From: Capsicum annuum
Taxonomy: Eukaryota; Streptophyta; Magnoliopsida; Solanales; Solanaceae
NCBI RefSeq assembly: GCF_002878395.1
Contig: NC_061120.1
Location: forward strand, 114,145,212 to 114,209,211
Reading direction: 5' to 3'
Length of the DNA: 64,000 nucleotides
Shown piece after piece: positions 1-12,277 of this stretch. The notes beneath the pieces were generated by a model. It had not been told where the DNA came from and ran no database searches. It saw nothing but the letters and a program-made list of their open reading frames with translations. The first letter of the stretch is position 1. Each line of letters opens with the position of its first letter. Made by a program: the position numbers and the translations under genes.

Positions 1-599
1 TAGATTAATGATCCGTGAGGATAGTAGTGAAATAAACATGGAATTTGAAACCGGCAGTTAATAATGCATATCCCTAGAAAGATATTGGTAAATTTTCCTG
101 AGCCGTCATGGACCTTGTCATATCCAACAATGTTCTATTCCTTTATTCGTCTACACCATTTTGTTGAGGTTTGTAAGGATTAGTTAATTTTCTAATAATT
201 CCTTTTCAATACATAGTTCTTCAAATTGTTTTGATAAATATTCATTACCTCTATCAATTCTTAATGCCTTTATACTTTTGTCTAATTGATTTTTCAACTT
301 ATTCCATATATCTTTTGAAGCATTCAAGTTCTTCTAATTTATGAGAAATCAAATAGACATAACCAAAGCGTATGATATCGTTAATAAATTTAATGAAATA
401 TGAATCACCAGTCCTTGCCCTCACATTGATTGGACTATAAATATCTGAATGGATTAATTGCAATGGGAATTGGACTCTTTTAGCCTTCCCTAATGGCTTA
501 GGTGTAATCTTTCCAGCAAGATAATTTTGACAAGTTGGCATTTTAGTTTTTGAGAAAGAATCTAGATGTCCTTCTTTTGCCAATCTATTCATTCAGTCT
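1..599 (-). pseudogene. Copia A integrase core, broken and cut by the window edge
   Basis: The open frame 299-592 begins MNRLAKEGHLDS and continues with PTCQNYLAGK (family CX2C, here CX2Y), LQLIHSDIYSP carrying the first catalytic Asp, then FINDIIRFGYVYLISH. Below 299, in another frame, IDRGNEYLSKQFEELC supplies the second Asp region. Then YKPQQNGVDE precedes a stop where the family has QQNGVAERRNR, so the catalytic Glu is present but the next codon is nonsense. The role in an intact element is insertion of the cDNA into the chromosome. It is inactive here from frameshifts and stops. The rest of pol lies outside the window. Confidence 0.8.
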
Positions 600-1079
600 T
601 ATCTTATGTGACCAATCTAGCATGCCATGTAAGTATATGAACATCATTATTACTTGAATAACATGACATTTCACAACGGTCCACATAATAGTTATAATTT
701 GAAGGATTACAATCTAAAATAATAAAGTGATCATAACGATGTCCAAAACCATAAAAAACATTATCTAGAGTAATTATTACACAATAAAAACAAAAAAAAT
801 AAATGAAAACTAACATCGAAATGAACAGACATAGAGACTAAGTTTTAGCAAATTTTTGGAGCATATAGGATGTCATGCAATATTAAAGACCAGCCTCCAT
901 GGAAATCTACTTTGCAAGTGTTAATAACTTTGACTTCAAATCTTGTATTATTTCATACGTAGATCCACCTTGATCTAGGTAAAACTCAATGAAACTCCAC
1001 AAACGTTTCTTGATCTCCACTAACATGGTCAATGGCTCATGAGTCTATAATCCACATGGGATAAAATTAAGTTAATAAA
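600..1079 (-). pseudogene. Copia A protease and GAG-pre-integrase remnant
   Basis: Near 1030-1060 the minus strand reads WIIDS, stop, AIDHVSG. This is the copia aspartic protease active site (family form DSGA followed by DHV) with the Gly codon turned into a stop. Further down, LILHDILYAPKIC matches the conserved protease C-terminal region. At 604-816 an open stretch ends in ILTWHARLVT, the GAG-pre-integrase motif (normally WHARLGHIG). A one-base frame change directly after WHARL moves the following GHI into another frame. The polyprotein therefore could not be read through. In an intact element the protease would release gag and pol products. Confidence 0.75.
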
Positions 1080-1979
1080 GCAGTGCTAGAAACATATGTA
1101 GAACTTAGAGTTGATTTTAAAAGTACTAACTTTTTATGCTAAGGACATTCATGATTAAAATACCCTAGATTTTGGTAACTGTAGCACTTCATCTTGCTCT
1201 TGTTTTTCTTATTTAAAACCTTTTTCCCTACTTGGAATTAGCTTTTTGTTTTCGTAGAGGGTCCTACTTTGCTCTCTTTACCCTTTCCATTCTTTTTCCA
1301 CTTCTTCTTATGCTTGAATCCTAAATAGTTCTTACCACTTGATTCTGCCATAAAGGCATTAGAAGAAGCTTTAGAAGCACCAAGCCACTCATTTTCAAGT
1401 TCAACATGACGCGCAACATCAAAAAATATTTTTATGCTTTCATTGGGGATTAAGTTGGCCTTCAAGTGTTCCCAACTATTGGGAAGAGATTGCATCACTG
1501 CCTAAACCTGCTGCTTATCTGAGAGAACATGACAAGCACTTTTGAGTTGAGCTATCTTATTAGTCATCACCCTAACATGTTGTTTCTTGTTTTGATCATG
1601 ACGTTTCTTGTAAGTGTGAAACTTAATAGTTAGCTATCTGAAGCGGGTAATAGAACTACCCCCATATTTTTCTCACAAATGTTCCCAAATAGTATTAGCA
1701 GTAGGAAATTCTTCACTCTTGTATGAGATCATCAACCACAGAACTTACAATTTTTCTATGTGCAATAGAATTAACCTTTTTCTAAGCCTTATAAGCTTCA
1801 AGGTTTCTTTTGTATTGTACAGTTTTACCCTCTTGTGGTAGACATATCACTTGGTTAATACCTTTAAGAGCATTTTGCTCTTCCAGCACATACCATATTT
1901 TACAACTCCAAATGTCGTAATTGATACCATTTATTTTTTCTCCTTTGTTCAAGTCAACTATTATGCTTTTTGATGCCAT
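1080..1979 (-). pseudogene. Copia A gag (UBN2/copia-type) pseudogene
   Basis: Capsid-like protein that in an intact element packages the RNA. The start at 1979 gives MASKSIIVDLNKGEKINGIN, then WSCKIWYVLEEQ, the conserved copia gag opening. A second open stretch (1238-1498) holds the C-terminal part: LPNSWEHLKANL, then VARHVELENEWLG, then a lysine-rich basic tail. The zinc knuckle near 1165-1200 reads CYSYQNLGYFNHEC, where the family has CX2CX4HX4C: the second Cys is Tyr and the His is Phe, so zinc binding would be lost. Stops and frameshifts separate the pieces. The family assignment is secure; the exact 3' end is not. Confidence 0.8.
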
Positions 1980-2464
1980 GTCTATTATTCAGACACAATC
2001 ACACAATTATTTTATCAATTATGTATGAAAATTACATATTCAAGAAAACTATTTCACTTAAAGGTTTCATGTTCAGTGTATAATCCAAAGGACACTTAAG
2101 AATCCGATCATCTTCTACGAACTAAACATTTGACCAAAATTAGAAATTATTTTCTTTTAATGTGTATTACAATGATACCTTTCAATTCAGTCATTTTAAA
2201 CCCAACTAAATAGATCAAATTCATATAAAAGGAGATAAACAACTTAATATTATATAATATAAAGTTAATAAATAACTTCAGGTTACAAGCCAATGTAAAG
2301 ATAAAAGTCATTACACAAATATTCTAGATGACTTATGTACACCCAAAAAGGATTGCTAGGCCATATCTCATGGTAAATATAAAATTTTTTAAAATATGAG
2401 AATGCTATGCAGCTGAACTGATACCAAGTTTGTAATGGTAATCCAAACATAGAATAGAGTAAAT
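1980..2464. other. Gap between copia A gag and E1 integrase end
   Basis: No coding signal. On the minus strand, about 2411-2464 is the tail of E1. It contains the string TTACAAACTTGGTATCAG near 2420-2440, which resembles an LTR end plus a primer site. A diverged form of the same string lies downstream of the E3 integrase end (about 28210-28245), so it is probably a family-specific 3' untranslated block rather than a true LTR junction. The remainder (1980-2410) is AT-rich and probably copia A leader. The expected 3' LTR of E1 is not here. Confidence 0.45.
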
Positions 2465-5400
2465 CTATGGAAGAATATTACCTTGAGCTGAGTCTGAGTT
2501 TGCGGAGAAGAGGTGAGGATACTTGGTCTGCATATCTACTTCTACTTCCCAAGTAGCTCTGTCAATGGACTGATTCTGCCAAAGAACTTTGACCAATGGA
2601 ACTTCTTTGTTCCTGAGTCTGTGAACCTGATGATCAAGGATTTCAACTAGAACTTCCTTATAAGAGAGACTGTTCAGAACACCTATACCCTCTATAGGAA
2701 CTATAACTATTGGGTCACTAATGAATTTCTTTATCAAGGAGATGTGAAACACTAAGGGTACTGAAGCTAAGTCTGATAACAACTCAAGCTCGTAATCTAC
2801 CTTTCCGAAATGACTGAGAATTATATAAGGACTGACATATCGGGTATTGAGTTTCCCCTTCTTACTGAATCTCTTCACTCCTCTCATGGGAGAGATTTTC
2901 AAATACATAAAATTGCCAATATCAAATTCGATATCCTTTCTCCTTACATCTACATATGATTTTTGGTGCCTCTGAGTTGTCTTGAGCCTTTCCCTGATCA
3001 ACTGAACTTTCTCTAAGGCATTAAATACTAGGTTAGGCCTTACAAATGTAGCCTCATCTACTTCAAACCAACTAATGGAAAATCTACATCTCCTCACATA
3101 AATTTCCTCAAATGGAACCATCTAAATACTAGATTCATAATCGTTATTATACGCAAACTCAATCAATGGTAAGTGGTTATTCCAACTAACCTTATAGTCG
3201 ACGACACATACTCTTAACATATCTACTATAGTCTTAATGGTCCTCTCTATTTGACCATCTGTCTGAGGGTAAAATGTCGTACTAAGGTGAACTTAGGTAC
3301 CAAGACTATTTTTGAAGGCTTTCCAAAAGTGAGAGTCGAACTGCGTACCTCTAGCTAAAATGATGGACAATGGGACACCATATAATCTAACAAACTCTCT
3401 AAAATAGGGCTTGGCATAATCCTCTGCTGAGTAAGAGGTATGAAATGTCAAGAAATCAGTTGATTTGGTCATCATGTCCACAATGACCCAAATCAAATCA
3501 TGTTGACGACGAGTTCTACGCAAACCTGTCTTAAAGTCCATTTTCACTTCCTCCTACTTCCAAGTGGGAATACTAAAATCCTTCATAGATCCACTAGGCT
3601 TATGATGCTAGATCTTAACCTGTTGACATGTTGAGTACTTAGCTGCAAACTTTTCAATGTCCCTCTTAATCCCACTTCACCAATAGACTTTCTACAGATT
3701 GCAGTATATCTTAGTGACCCCTGTGTAAATCGAGTAATGTACACCATTCACTTCGACAAGAATCCGCTGCCTCATGTCATCCGTACATGGCATACATAGT
3801 CTACCCTTGCAATGCAACACACCATCTCCCTCTTGGGAGAAAACCTCTACTTTTTGATCTCTAACTGACTCTTTCAGCTTAGCTAAATTGGGATCTTTGT
3901 CCTTATTTTCTTTTATTTCAAAAACCAAAGATGATTCCAAATGATTTTGCACCCAAACACTACCCTCAGCTGAATCAACAAAATGAACACCCAATTGGGA
4001 TAGCTGATGAACATCCTGAACTAACTTCTTCTTACCATCCTCAAGTAGCAATATTACCAATGGATAATCTACTCATATCATCATCCACAACATTGGCCTT
4101 GCCCAAATGATACAGAAAACTCATATCATCGACTTTTAAAAATTCTAACCACCTTCTCTGATGCAAGTTACAGTCCTTATAAGAGAATACATACTGCAAA
4201 CTTTTAGGGTCTGTGAACACATCAACATATAACCCATATAAATAGTGCCTCCAAATCTTTAAGGCAAACACTATAGCTTCTAACTAAATATCATGGGTGG
4301 GATAATTCCTTTCATGGGGCTTAAGATGTCTAGAGGCATAGTCCACAACTTTACCATTTTCCATTAAAACACACACCAAACCATCTCTGGAAGTATCACA
4401 ATACATAATAAATCCTTCTGAACTGTCAGGCAAAGTAAGAATTAGGTTATAGTGAGCCAAGTCTTCAACTCCTGAATACTCTTCTCACAAGAATCTGACC
4501 ATTGGAATTTCACCTTTCTTTAGAGTAAATCTAGACATAGGGGATGCAAGAGATGAAACTCCTTCAGTAAACCATCGGTAATAGCCATCCAAACCCAAGA
4601 AACTCCTGATATCTGATGGTGAGACGGGTCTGATCCAGTTTCACATTGTTTTTTTCTTTTGAGGATCCACTCTAAATCCATCACTGAAAACTATATGTCT
4701 AAGAAAATCTAGTGACCTTAGACAAAATTTGTATTTACTAAATCTGCCAAAAACTGATAGGCTCTAAGAGTCTGTATTACTATTTTGAGATGGTCTGCAT
4801 GATCACATACGCGGTGAGAGTAGATTAGAATATTATCAAGGAAGACTATGACAAGCAAGCATGCCCAAGAACTGCTTGAACATGCGGTTCCTAAAGTAAA
4901 TGAAAGTTGCTGGGGCATTGGTAAGACCAAATGCAATGACTAGAAATTTGAAGTTATCATACCAAGTTCTAAATGCTATTTTTGAAATGTTAAATTCTCT
5001 GACTTTTAGGTAATGATAGCCTGATCTGAGGTCTTTCTTAAAAAAGTAAATGACACCCTAAAGTTGGTCAAAGAAGTCATTGATTTTGGGAAGAGGATAT
5101 TTGTTCTTGACTATTACTCTAATAATCTGACGGTAGTCTATACACATTCTATGACAACCGTCTTTATTTCAGACAAATAAAATAGGTGTGCCTCATGGAG
5201 AAACACTAGGACTGATGAATCCCTTATCTAGGAGGTCCTTCAACTTCTCATTTAACCCTTTGAGTTTGGCTGGAGCCATTTTATAAGGCGAAATAAAGAT
5301 GGGCTGAGTATTTAGAAGAAAGTCTAATCCAAAGTCAATTTTCCTCTCGAGAGGAACTCCGAGAAGATCTTTGGGAAATACATCTGGAAATTCACATGCT

Positions 5401-5880
5401 ACTTAAATTGGCTCAATATTGGGAGTCTTAGAACTAGAGTCTTTAACTCGAACAAGATGATAGATATACCCCTTAGATATAATTTTTCTCGCTCTAAGGT
5501 ATGAAATAAGATGACCCCTAAGTGCTTACTACCCCTCAATTCTAGGATAAGTTCATTGGGAACTAAAAATGGGCAAATCTGTTTCTATAATCAACCGAAG
5601 CATACCATGAATGAAGCCAATCCATGAAGTGAATGACATCAAAATTAGACATTTCTAACTCTATTAGGTCTGCTAAAGTAACTTTTCAAGATACCATAAC
5701 CGGATAGTTCTTGTATACCCACCGGACCATGATAGACTTACCCACAAGGGTAGAGACTGAGAAGGGCTCTTCTAGGATTTCAAGATCGACTATGAAGTCA
5801 CCAGCTATATATGAAGTTACAAAAGATAGGGGCTCATGGATTTACTTAAGCATAAATATGTAAATGATTAACTTATAATG
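2465..5880 (-). pseudogene. E1 pol pseudogene: protease, RT, RNase H, integrase, chromodomain
   Basis: Domains in 5' to 3' order on the minus strand. Protease remnant about 5560-5880 (ends NFDVIHFMDWLHS). RT about 4640-5300, where the YXDD-type box reads FLDNILIYS; the family form is FIDDILVYS, so the second catalytic Asp is Asn. RNase H about 4040-4450 ([20 protein letters not shown] followed by DPKSLQYVF). Integrase zinc-binding region about 3600-3800. Integrase core 3293-3547, reading LSIILARGTQF where the family has SDRGTQF, so a catalytic Asp is Ala. The C-terminal open frame 2465-3121 ends with a chromodomain-like segment (VPLVKVLWQNQ, then KYPHLF). Many stops lie between these stretches. 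Confidence 0.85.
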
Positions 5881-5889
5881 TACTAGTAA

Positions 5890-7087
5890 CCACATTAGGG
5901 GAACTTTCCTGACCTTGTTAGGGCTAAAGTGCATAAATTCTATTGGGGCATTGCCCACTGGTGGCACTAGAAGCGGTAGCCTACTAAGATGGGGGACCTG
6001 ACTGATATGGAGGACGATTATACTAACTCGGCAAGCCTACCTAAGGACACTCTCTTACTCTATAGCCTGGCTGGACACATCCAAAACATACATCACCGCC
6101 AACTCTGCAGACACCCTAATGGTTTTTGCCACACTTCTAGCAAAGCAGATTTGTTCATGCATTGCTAACACTACCCTGAGATTTAGAGCCTGACGCCCTA
6201 TCCTTAGTACCATTATTGTATTTAGGAACTAGAGCACTTGATGAGAATAGAGCTGGAACTAAAGATTTTGGGAAGAACTAAAAATGACTACCACCCTCTG
6301 ACTTAGGCTGAGTGAAGTTAAAGCTACCTATTCTAGCCCTTATGCTTTCCCTCTCTTTCTCTTTAGTCTTCTGCTACTCTATTTTTTAAGCATGGACAAT
6401 CAACCTACACAAGTCTATCTCCTTAATTATCATTACGGTCCTACACTCCTTGACCATACTGTCGGATACCCCAGACACAAACTTACTCATCTTAGATCAG
6501 CTATCCACTACTACATAAGGAGAAAATCTAGCTAACTAAGTAAATGTAAGAGAATAACCCTTCACTGTCATTTTTCCCTACTTCAAGTTAATGAATTCTA
6601 ACACCTTAGATTCCCTCAACTCCAATGTGAAAAACCTATCTAGATAGGCAGTAGCAAACTTCTCCCATTTTATAGGCCCTGCATTTGCGACCCTATTTAA
6701 CTTTCACTGCTTAAACTGCTTATGAGCCACATCATGCAACTGATACGTAGCTAACTCTGAAATTTCATTAGCGGTTAAACTTATAATATATGTGACCTTC
6801 TACACCATGTCAAGGAATTCTTATGGGTCCTCTTCAGACTTAGACCTTGTAAATGATGGAGGGTTCATTTGGGTAAAGTCCTGAATTCTAGTTGCAACTA
6901 TATTGGCCACTAGGTTGGCCTAAAAAAGAACTGGGAATTCATTTTGGGCTACTACAGAATGAGCTATAATGCTAAAAGTTTCTCAGAATTCTGTGTGAGA
7001 AATATGCTCACCTAGGGGATCTGCCTAAATAGGTATAGGTGCTGGCTAGTTTCCAGTTCTTCTTCCTTTAGTATTTTTGGGAGGCAT
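5890..7087 (-). pseudogene. E1 gag pseudogene
   Basis: The start at 7087 gives MPPKNTKGRRTGN and then a stop. MPP is the usual opening of this gag family, which supports this start. Downstream fragments in shifting frames read FTRSKSEEDP, then LDRFFTLELRE and KECRTVMIIKEIDL, matching the retrotransposon gag domain (PF03732-like). The zinc knuckle near 6045-6087 reads CFGCVQPGYRVREC, a CX2CX4HX4C motif with its His replaced by Tyr. The primer site lies about 200 bp upstream. The same domain order is seen in E2. The gene is dead, with many stops. Confidence 0.75.
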
Positions 7088-7286
7088 ATTATGTATACAA
7101 AAGAGAAACTTGGATTAGAAAGAGAGATTAACTTGAGCTCACGCTCATTCGCACAACATAAATACTTAAAGAAGGGAAACTTTTCCTAAAATGCCTCATA
7201 CATCTTGCCATAAGTTTGGTGCGCTACACATCCCTAGACAAGACTCTGCTTGACGCATGTTTCGGACTCCCTAGGACTCTTTAGAA

Positions 7287-7308
7287 CCTTAGACTCTGAT
7301 ATAAAGTT
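7287..7308 (-). other. E1 primer binding site
   Basis: Directly after the LTR end on the minus strand the sequence runs AACTTTATATCAGAGTCTAAGG. The core resembles TGGTATCAGAGC, the complement of the initiator-Met tRNA 3' end used by this clade, with two changes near its start. Confidence 0.65.
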
Positions 7309-9631
7309 TGTAACGACTCGAGTCTGCACCCTGGACGTCACACGATGCTTACAATCCTAAAGAATCACAAGCTAACCCATGACTAGTACCTGCTGTGACT
7401 ACTGAATAATAATACTAAAATAATGCATAAGTTAAGCTGAAATGCCATCAAGTTCATAATTTGAATATTAAAATAAATACTAAATACTAACAGTACTATT
7501 GAAAAACTGAATATCTATCTTAAATAGTCTAGTTTTAAAAGCCTCTAACTGAACTATCTAAATATGGAGTCGATGGGATAAGTCCCCAACTTACTTGACT
7601 ACTAAACTAGTTAGAATACTAATATAAATAACTCTATCCTCAAAATATAAGGACTCACCACTGTATCTACTGCTGATAAACTGAGATGCTAGGTATGATT
7701 AGGATCCCATACGTCTAAACCTATAATATGAGACATCATAGCACAAAAGAAAGAGAATGTGTCAGTACTTTGAATATAATGGTATGCTAAGTGAGGTAGG
7801 CAAATATACATGAATTCATATTCAGGAACAATAACTTACTAAATGATCTACATATATCTGAATGGGAGTACATAGGTAACTGAAACTGTTGTACAAACTA
7901 AATATGCAAGACTGTGCATATACATGTGTACTGCAACTTAGATCATACTGAAACTGAATACTGAGTTCTTATAAATGAGTAACTGATATATAAGTTTACT
8001 GATAACTGTATTACTGATAATTGGGTGACTATTTCTGATAGTCCTAATTCTGTAGCAGTGAGCTGAGTTTATATTCTGAGTCTAAAACTAAAACTTTAAC
8101 TGTAGGAGTATTTATCCAACCGGCATACCCCGATTATAAATTAAGTTGGGTTCCAATCTGTGACCCTAGTTGGAACGGTTTTATCACCTTTCCAAGGCAT
8201 ACTAATAATGTTGGGTCAACCCTAATCTAGTAGGTAGACTCATGAATCATATATATGGTTGCATCAACCCTAATCTGGCAGGAGGACTTCTAACCTTAAG
8301 CGGTCTACGTAGTTCTATAATGTAGGGCTGCTACTATGAGTCAAAGCCTCTGCTGGCAGGATTGCCCCCATTCCTGGGTTCGCTCGATTCTGAATCCTTC
8401 TCCTAACTGAATAGACACTGATCACTAGATTGTACTATGCTTGACTAAAATGACACTAATCGTGTTGATTGACTGAACTGGACCGAGTTCACTAATTTTT
8501 TTTTACTGATTGAGTTCTACTATTCTTGAATTTTTTTTACTAGGTCTATTTTATTTTTGCTGCGACAAAGTAAATAGTGAGAATTTGGGTAATAAATACC
8601 CCCAGGACTCGATAGCATAAAGGTAAAACATAGTACTTCTTGAAAGCATAACACTAGTCAATTGTTCACATTTATACACTGAGGTAATTTGCCAAACACT
8701 TGAAGGCCATGAACTTATAAATGAATGAGAACACATACTAACATGTCATGATTAAATTATTCAATTCGCATGGACATTCTATCAAACACTTGGGGAGCAT
8801 GATTGTTATACATAATAATGAAGAACATAAAATCATCATGACTACAACTTAAACTTTCAATTTCAAGGATTGTAACATGACAATTACATCAATCAATATA
8901 CATACTATCTTAGGTTCATCAAAATCATACTAAAAACTTGAATTTAAACCCATACAATAACACAAACATGAATACAACCCAAATTTTTCGTATGTAAATT
9001 CAATAATCAATAACTTGTAGTTTAATAGGTTTTTGACCTTCAAGGGTGGAAGGAGACCCATGGATGAACACCTAGCATACCTTGATCGTTGATTTCTTTG
9101 AAGATTATAGGGACTTTCTTGGGCTTGACATTAAATATCTAGGGCTCGTTCTTGAAAGGATTGAGGGAGTAATGAATGTATTTTTCCCTATTTGGTGTTT
9201 ACTTTCGTGTTTTAGTTGATTTGTGTGAGGGAAAAAGGCCTAACTACCACTAGGACTCTTTTCCAGTATAAATGACCCACGAAGCGTGACTCTCAGAAAT
9301 GGGGAGTAGACCTTACTATGCGATTCCCACAAATAGGGACTGGATATCGCACCGTGAGCTTATCGTGAGACCTTACTATTTTGTACATCCAATCTCACCC
9401 TTAAATAAGTCCAAAAATTATGAAACTCACCCGATATGACCTATTAATATCCCTGATCATGAATCAACTGAAAAATCAACAATCCAAGGCCAGAGTGATC
9501 GAAAATAAAGTCATTGAAATATGTAGCCCAAAAAAGAAACAAAATGTCAATACTTAGCTGAATTTTTCTAAGTCTGAGACCTCTTTTCATGCTATATAGG
9601 ACTAAATTAGACTAGGACTTTTACGGGGTAT
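7309..9631 (-). repeat. E1 5' LTR (last bases at 19861-19869)
   Basis: The LTR runs from TGTAACGACTCG at 7309 to ACGGGGTAT at 9631 and resumes after E2 with GGTCTTACA. It is about 2.3 kb. It shares the block with ACCCCGATTATA, TTGGGTTCCAATCTGTG and CATCAACCCTAATCTGG (about 8100-8400) with the E3 and E8 LTRs, so these families are related. A CpG-containing repeat cluster lies at about 9250-9400 near the LTR's 5' side. No promoter box was assigned. Confidence 0.75.
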
Positions 9632-12062
9632 TGTAATGACCCGAAATTGTCTCCCGAGATGTCATATGGTACATAAGGCTTCGAGTTGCCCCAAGGTAAC
9701 CCTCAGAGCCGGTTTCTACCAATGACACTTAATTCAAGATAAGAATGGACTCAACACTAGCATAGTACTGTCACATAAAAGGAAATATGGAAAAGATACT
9801 CGGTCCATTAGACCACAATATAGAGAAATCTCAACAAAACCACAACATCAAACCTTTGACACATGACAAGTCTGACACTAGTCTGACAATCCTCTACAAA
9901 TCAAAATCTAGAGAGCTGTTGGGATAGGTCCCCAACTGACTCGAAATGAACTGAAGATAAAACAGTCTCTCAAGTACAGTAAATATCTGAATATTGGTCC
10001 TCAAATAATAAAGACACATCACTGTAGAAAACTTAGGCAAGGTACTCGAAGAATCACAGGCGAGGCTGGGACATAGCACCTGAACCTACATTATGACACA
10101 ATGTAGCACATAGACATATATGTGGTTTAGTACTTGGAATGTACTGAGTATGCGGGGGTGAATGCATATGAATAAAATAGTAACAATCTTCTTTAATCAA
10201 ATAATGTATGCATTATGAGATGACTCACATAGCTTGAATAAGTATAAAATATAAAGCTCATAAGTCTTGTAGAATGGAGCATGTAAGACAAATCTCGTGA
10301 GTCATCATTGTTTAATCTAAAAATTAGAAATCTTCTCTTATTCTCAGTACCCAAAGGCTAAGGGACTTCAAAACAATACTTTCAAATCATGCATAAGTCT
10401 CAGGGAGAGTAAAACTTCTTCAATGTTCAATATTTCATAACTATTTAGAACTCATATACTTGGAATTCCGAATCATATAACTTGGAAACATACTTGAAGG
10501 CATTTCATTCACTTTAGAAAAAAATCTCATCTCAAGCTTTAGGGAAATCACTCCATCTCAAATCAAAAGGCATTCTAGTTTATGGAAACTTATCTCAAAG
10601 CTTTATAAAAAGTACTATAAAAAGGAAAGATGCTTTCATTTTGGAAATAACTCATATCAAGTAAATACTTTAGTTGGGGAAACATCTTTGCAATCCAACC
10701 ATTTAGAAAAATAGCTTATAGGGAAGGAAAATAAGTATTTGATCTCAAAGTCTAAATATCAATGGAGGTTCTCATAATGGACATAAAACATGTTAGCTAC
10801 ATGGAGTCCAACATTTTGTCCTCCTAAATAGGAGATCCTACATTGGGGAAGAGCATCATACTCTTGCCAGGGAGTATAACCTAGGTCTAGTGATCACTAA
10901 ACAAAACTCATCCTTGGGCCTAATCATAATTATCATAAACTTGGCCTCAGGCCCAACCTACAGTGGCACGTAGTTTTAGGTTAAGAAACCGTAGTAACTT
11001 ACCCACTCTGTGCTAAATTTTACTTCCTTTAGATTATCTATACTCATATCATAAAAAAATCTACTTTTAGAATAATCATATGGTTCACCACGAACCTAAT
11101 AATCATTTCAATAATCTCATATAGTGAATGGATTTCAAAGATCAAGGACCATTAGGTCAATTCATTTCTCAATGTTGTCAAAATACTCAAAACATGGGTG
11201 CTCATAGCACAAGAGTTCATAATTTCACAAGTCTCAAATAGGACTTACTAACCCATTATTGAATTTCAAGTTAAAACTTATCAAAATCATAATATATAGC
11301 ACCTAGATTCATATCATGTGGAAATCTGAGAATTTCAGTATGTTACCACAAAATCTCAATACAGCCATATGCTTTAATATCTCAGCAATGTAAATATTAG
11401 CTAATCAAGGAGTAAAATCGTGGGGTTTATACCCAGCTGTAAATACTTAAGAAAACATATAGAAATCATGTCATTTAACTCTTAATTCATGGGAAATATC
11501 AATATAATGTATTCAATAATAATGGGTGAAAAACCCAATTCAAATTCATATAAAAAAACTCATATATTTCAAGAATTTCATGATGTAAGTAGCCTTTTCA
11601 GCACAAGGGTGAAAGGGTTACCCTTGTTCAAAAACCCTACATATCTTGAATTTGAAGCTTTTGATGAACTCTAACTTTTGGAACTCTATTCGTGCTCTAG
11701 CTTAAGGGTTCTTGAGGTCCTTGACTTTGGAACCTTTAATCTTGACTCAATTTAGGAAATCCACGGTGGATTCTTGAGACTCTTGGAAGAGGTTTTTGGA
11801 TACTTAGGGTTTATGTTGAAACAAAACTTGAGGAAAACCTCATAAGATGCTTGTAAGTGGATTTGATTTAGTGTTTCCACGATTTCATAGGCTTGGAAAA
11901 GGTCCAAAGTTCCCTTTAAACATCTGTGCGAAACGGGAAATTCTACATGGTTAACATATTACTCACTTAGGAAGCAACTTCTCAATATTTTAGGGCCAAA
12001 ATAATGCCTCACTCGACACGCCCTATGGCTCACACTACTAGGGAACTTTGTGGGGCCTTACA
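9632..12062 (-). repeat. E2 3' LTR (2,431 bp)
   Basis: Homologous along its length to 17093-19860. It is bounded by TGTAATGACCCG at the left and GGGGCCTTACA at the right. Compared with the partner it lacks about 340 bp near 11930, the block that in the 5' LTR carries the CTCCGCGAT repeats. On the minus strand it is preceded by the polypurine tract, as expected for a 3' LTR. Confidence 0.9.
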
Positions 12063-12075
12063 ATATCTCCCCCTT
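12063..12075 (-). other. E2 polypurine tract
   Basis: On the minus strand AAGGGGGAGATAT lies immediately before the LTR start TGTAAGGCCCC. This is the plus-strand primer position in gypsy elements. The conserved upstream text CATTCGAGGATGAATGTTC also precedes the E3 tract. Confidence 0.85.
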
Positions 12076-12277
12076 AGGAACATTCATCCTCGAATGTCGC
12101 TAGTTAGGCTCAAAATACAAGAAAACTAAGTACACACAGCTGAAACAGTTATGAAACGATTCAAGATCTTCCTAAACTAATGACCACTCCGGATATCTCA
12201 AGAACTCATACAAAGATAGATGCATAGCTGAACTTTAGATTAGAAAGGCTGAATCAAGGAAGAATGGTACCTTTGGA

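Larger units (their letters stand above)
1..1979 (-). mobile_element. Copia A: Ty1/copia element (TNT1-94 type), coding part from gag to integrase
   Basis: Minus-strand copia order gag, protease, integrase is readable from 1979 down to the window edge. RT and RNase H would lie beyond position 1. The gag start MASKSIIVDLNKGEKINGIN and the integrase stretch LQLIHSDIYSP followed by YVYLISHK are typical of the large TNT1-94-like family in Solanaceae. Every domain has stops or frameshifts, so the element is dead. Its 5' LTR is probably the one at 20210-20561, separated from gag by the nested gypsy elements E1 and E2. That link is inferred from strand, order and the primer-site-like sequence beside that LTR. 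Confidence is high for the family and moderate for the link. Confidence 0.85.
2411..9631 (-). mobile_element. E1: Ty3/gypsy chromovirus (Tekay/Del-like), 3' LTR missing
   Basis: Minus-strand gypsy element: 5' LTR (7309-9631), primer site (7287-7308), gag from 7087, then protease, RT, RNase H, integrase and a chromodomain-like tail ending at 2465. The last nine bases of the 5' LTR region lie at 19861-19869, because E2 inserted five to nine bases inside the LTR edge. The LTR opens TGTAACGACTC on the plus strand and closes with GGGGTCTTACA split across the E2 insertion, giving the inverted ends TGTAA/TTACA. No 3' LTR is found below 2465, so that end is deleted or rearranged. The coding part is full of stops. 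Confidence 0.8.

Noticed and set aside
2411..2445. LTR end plus TGGTATCAG primer site of a separate element
   Set aside because: The same text occurs downstream of the E3 integrase end, so it is probably a conserved 3' block of this gypsy group. No LTR lies on the expected side.
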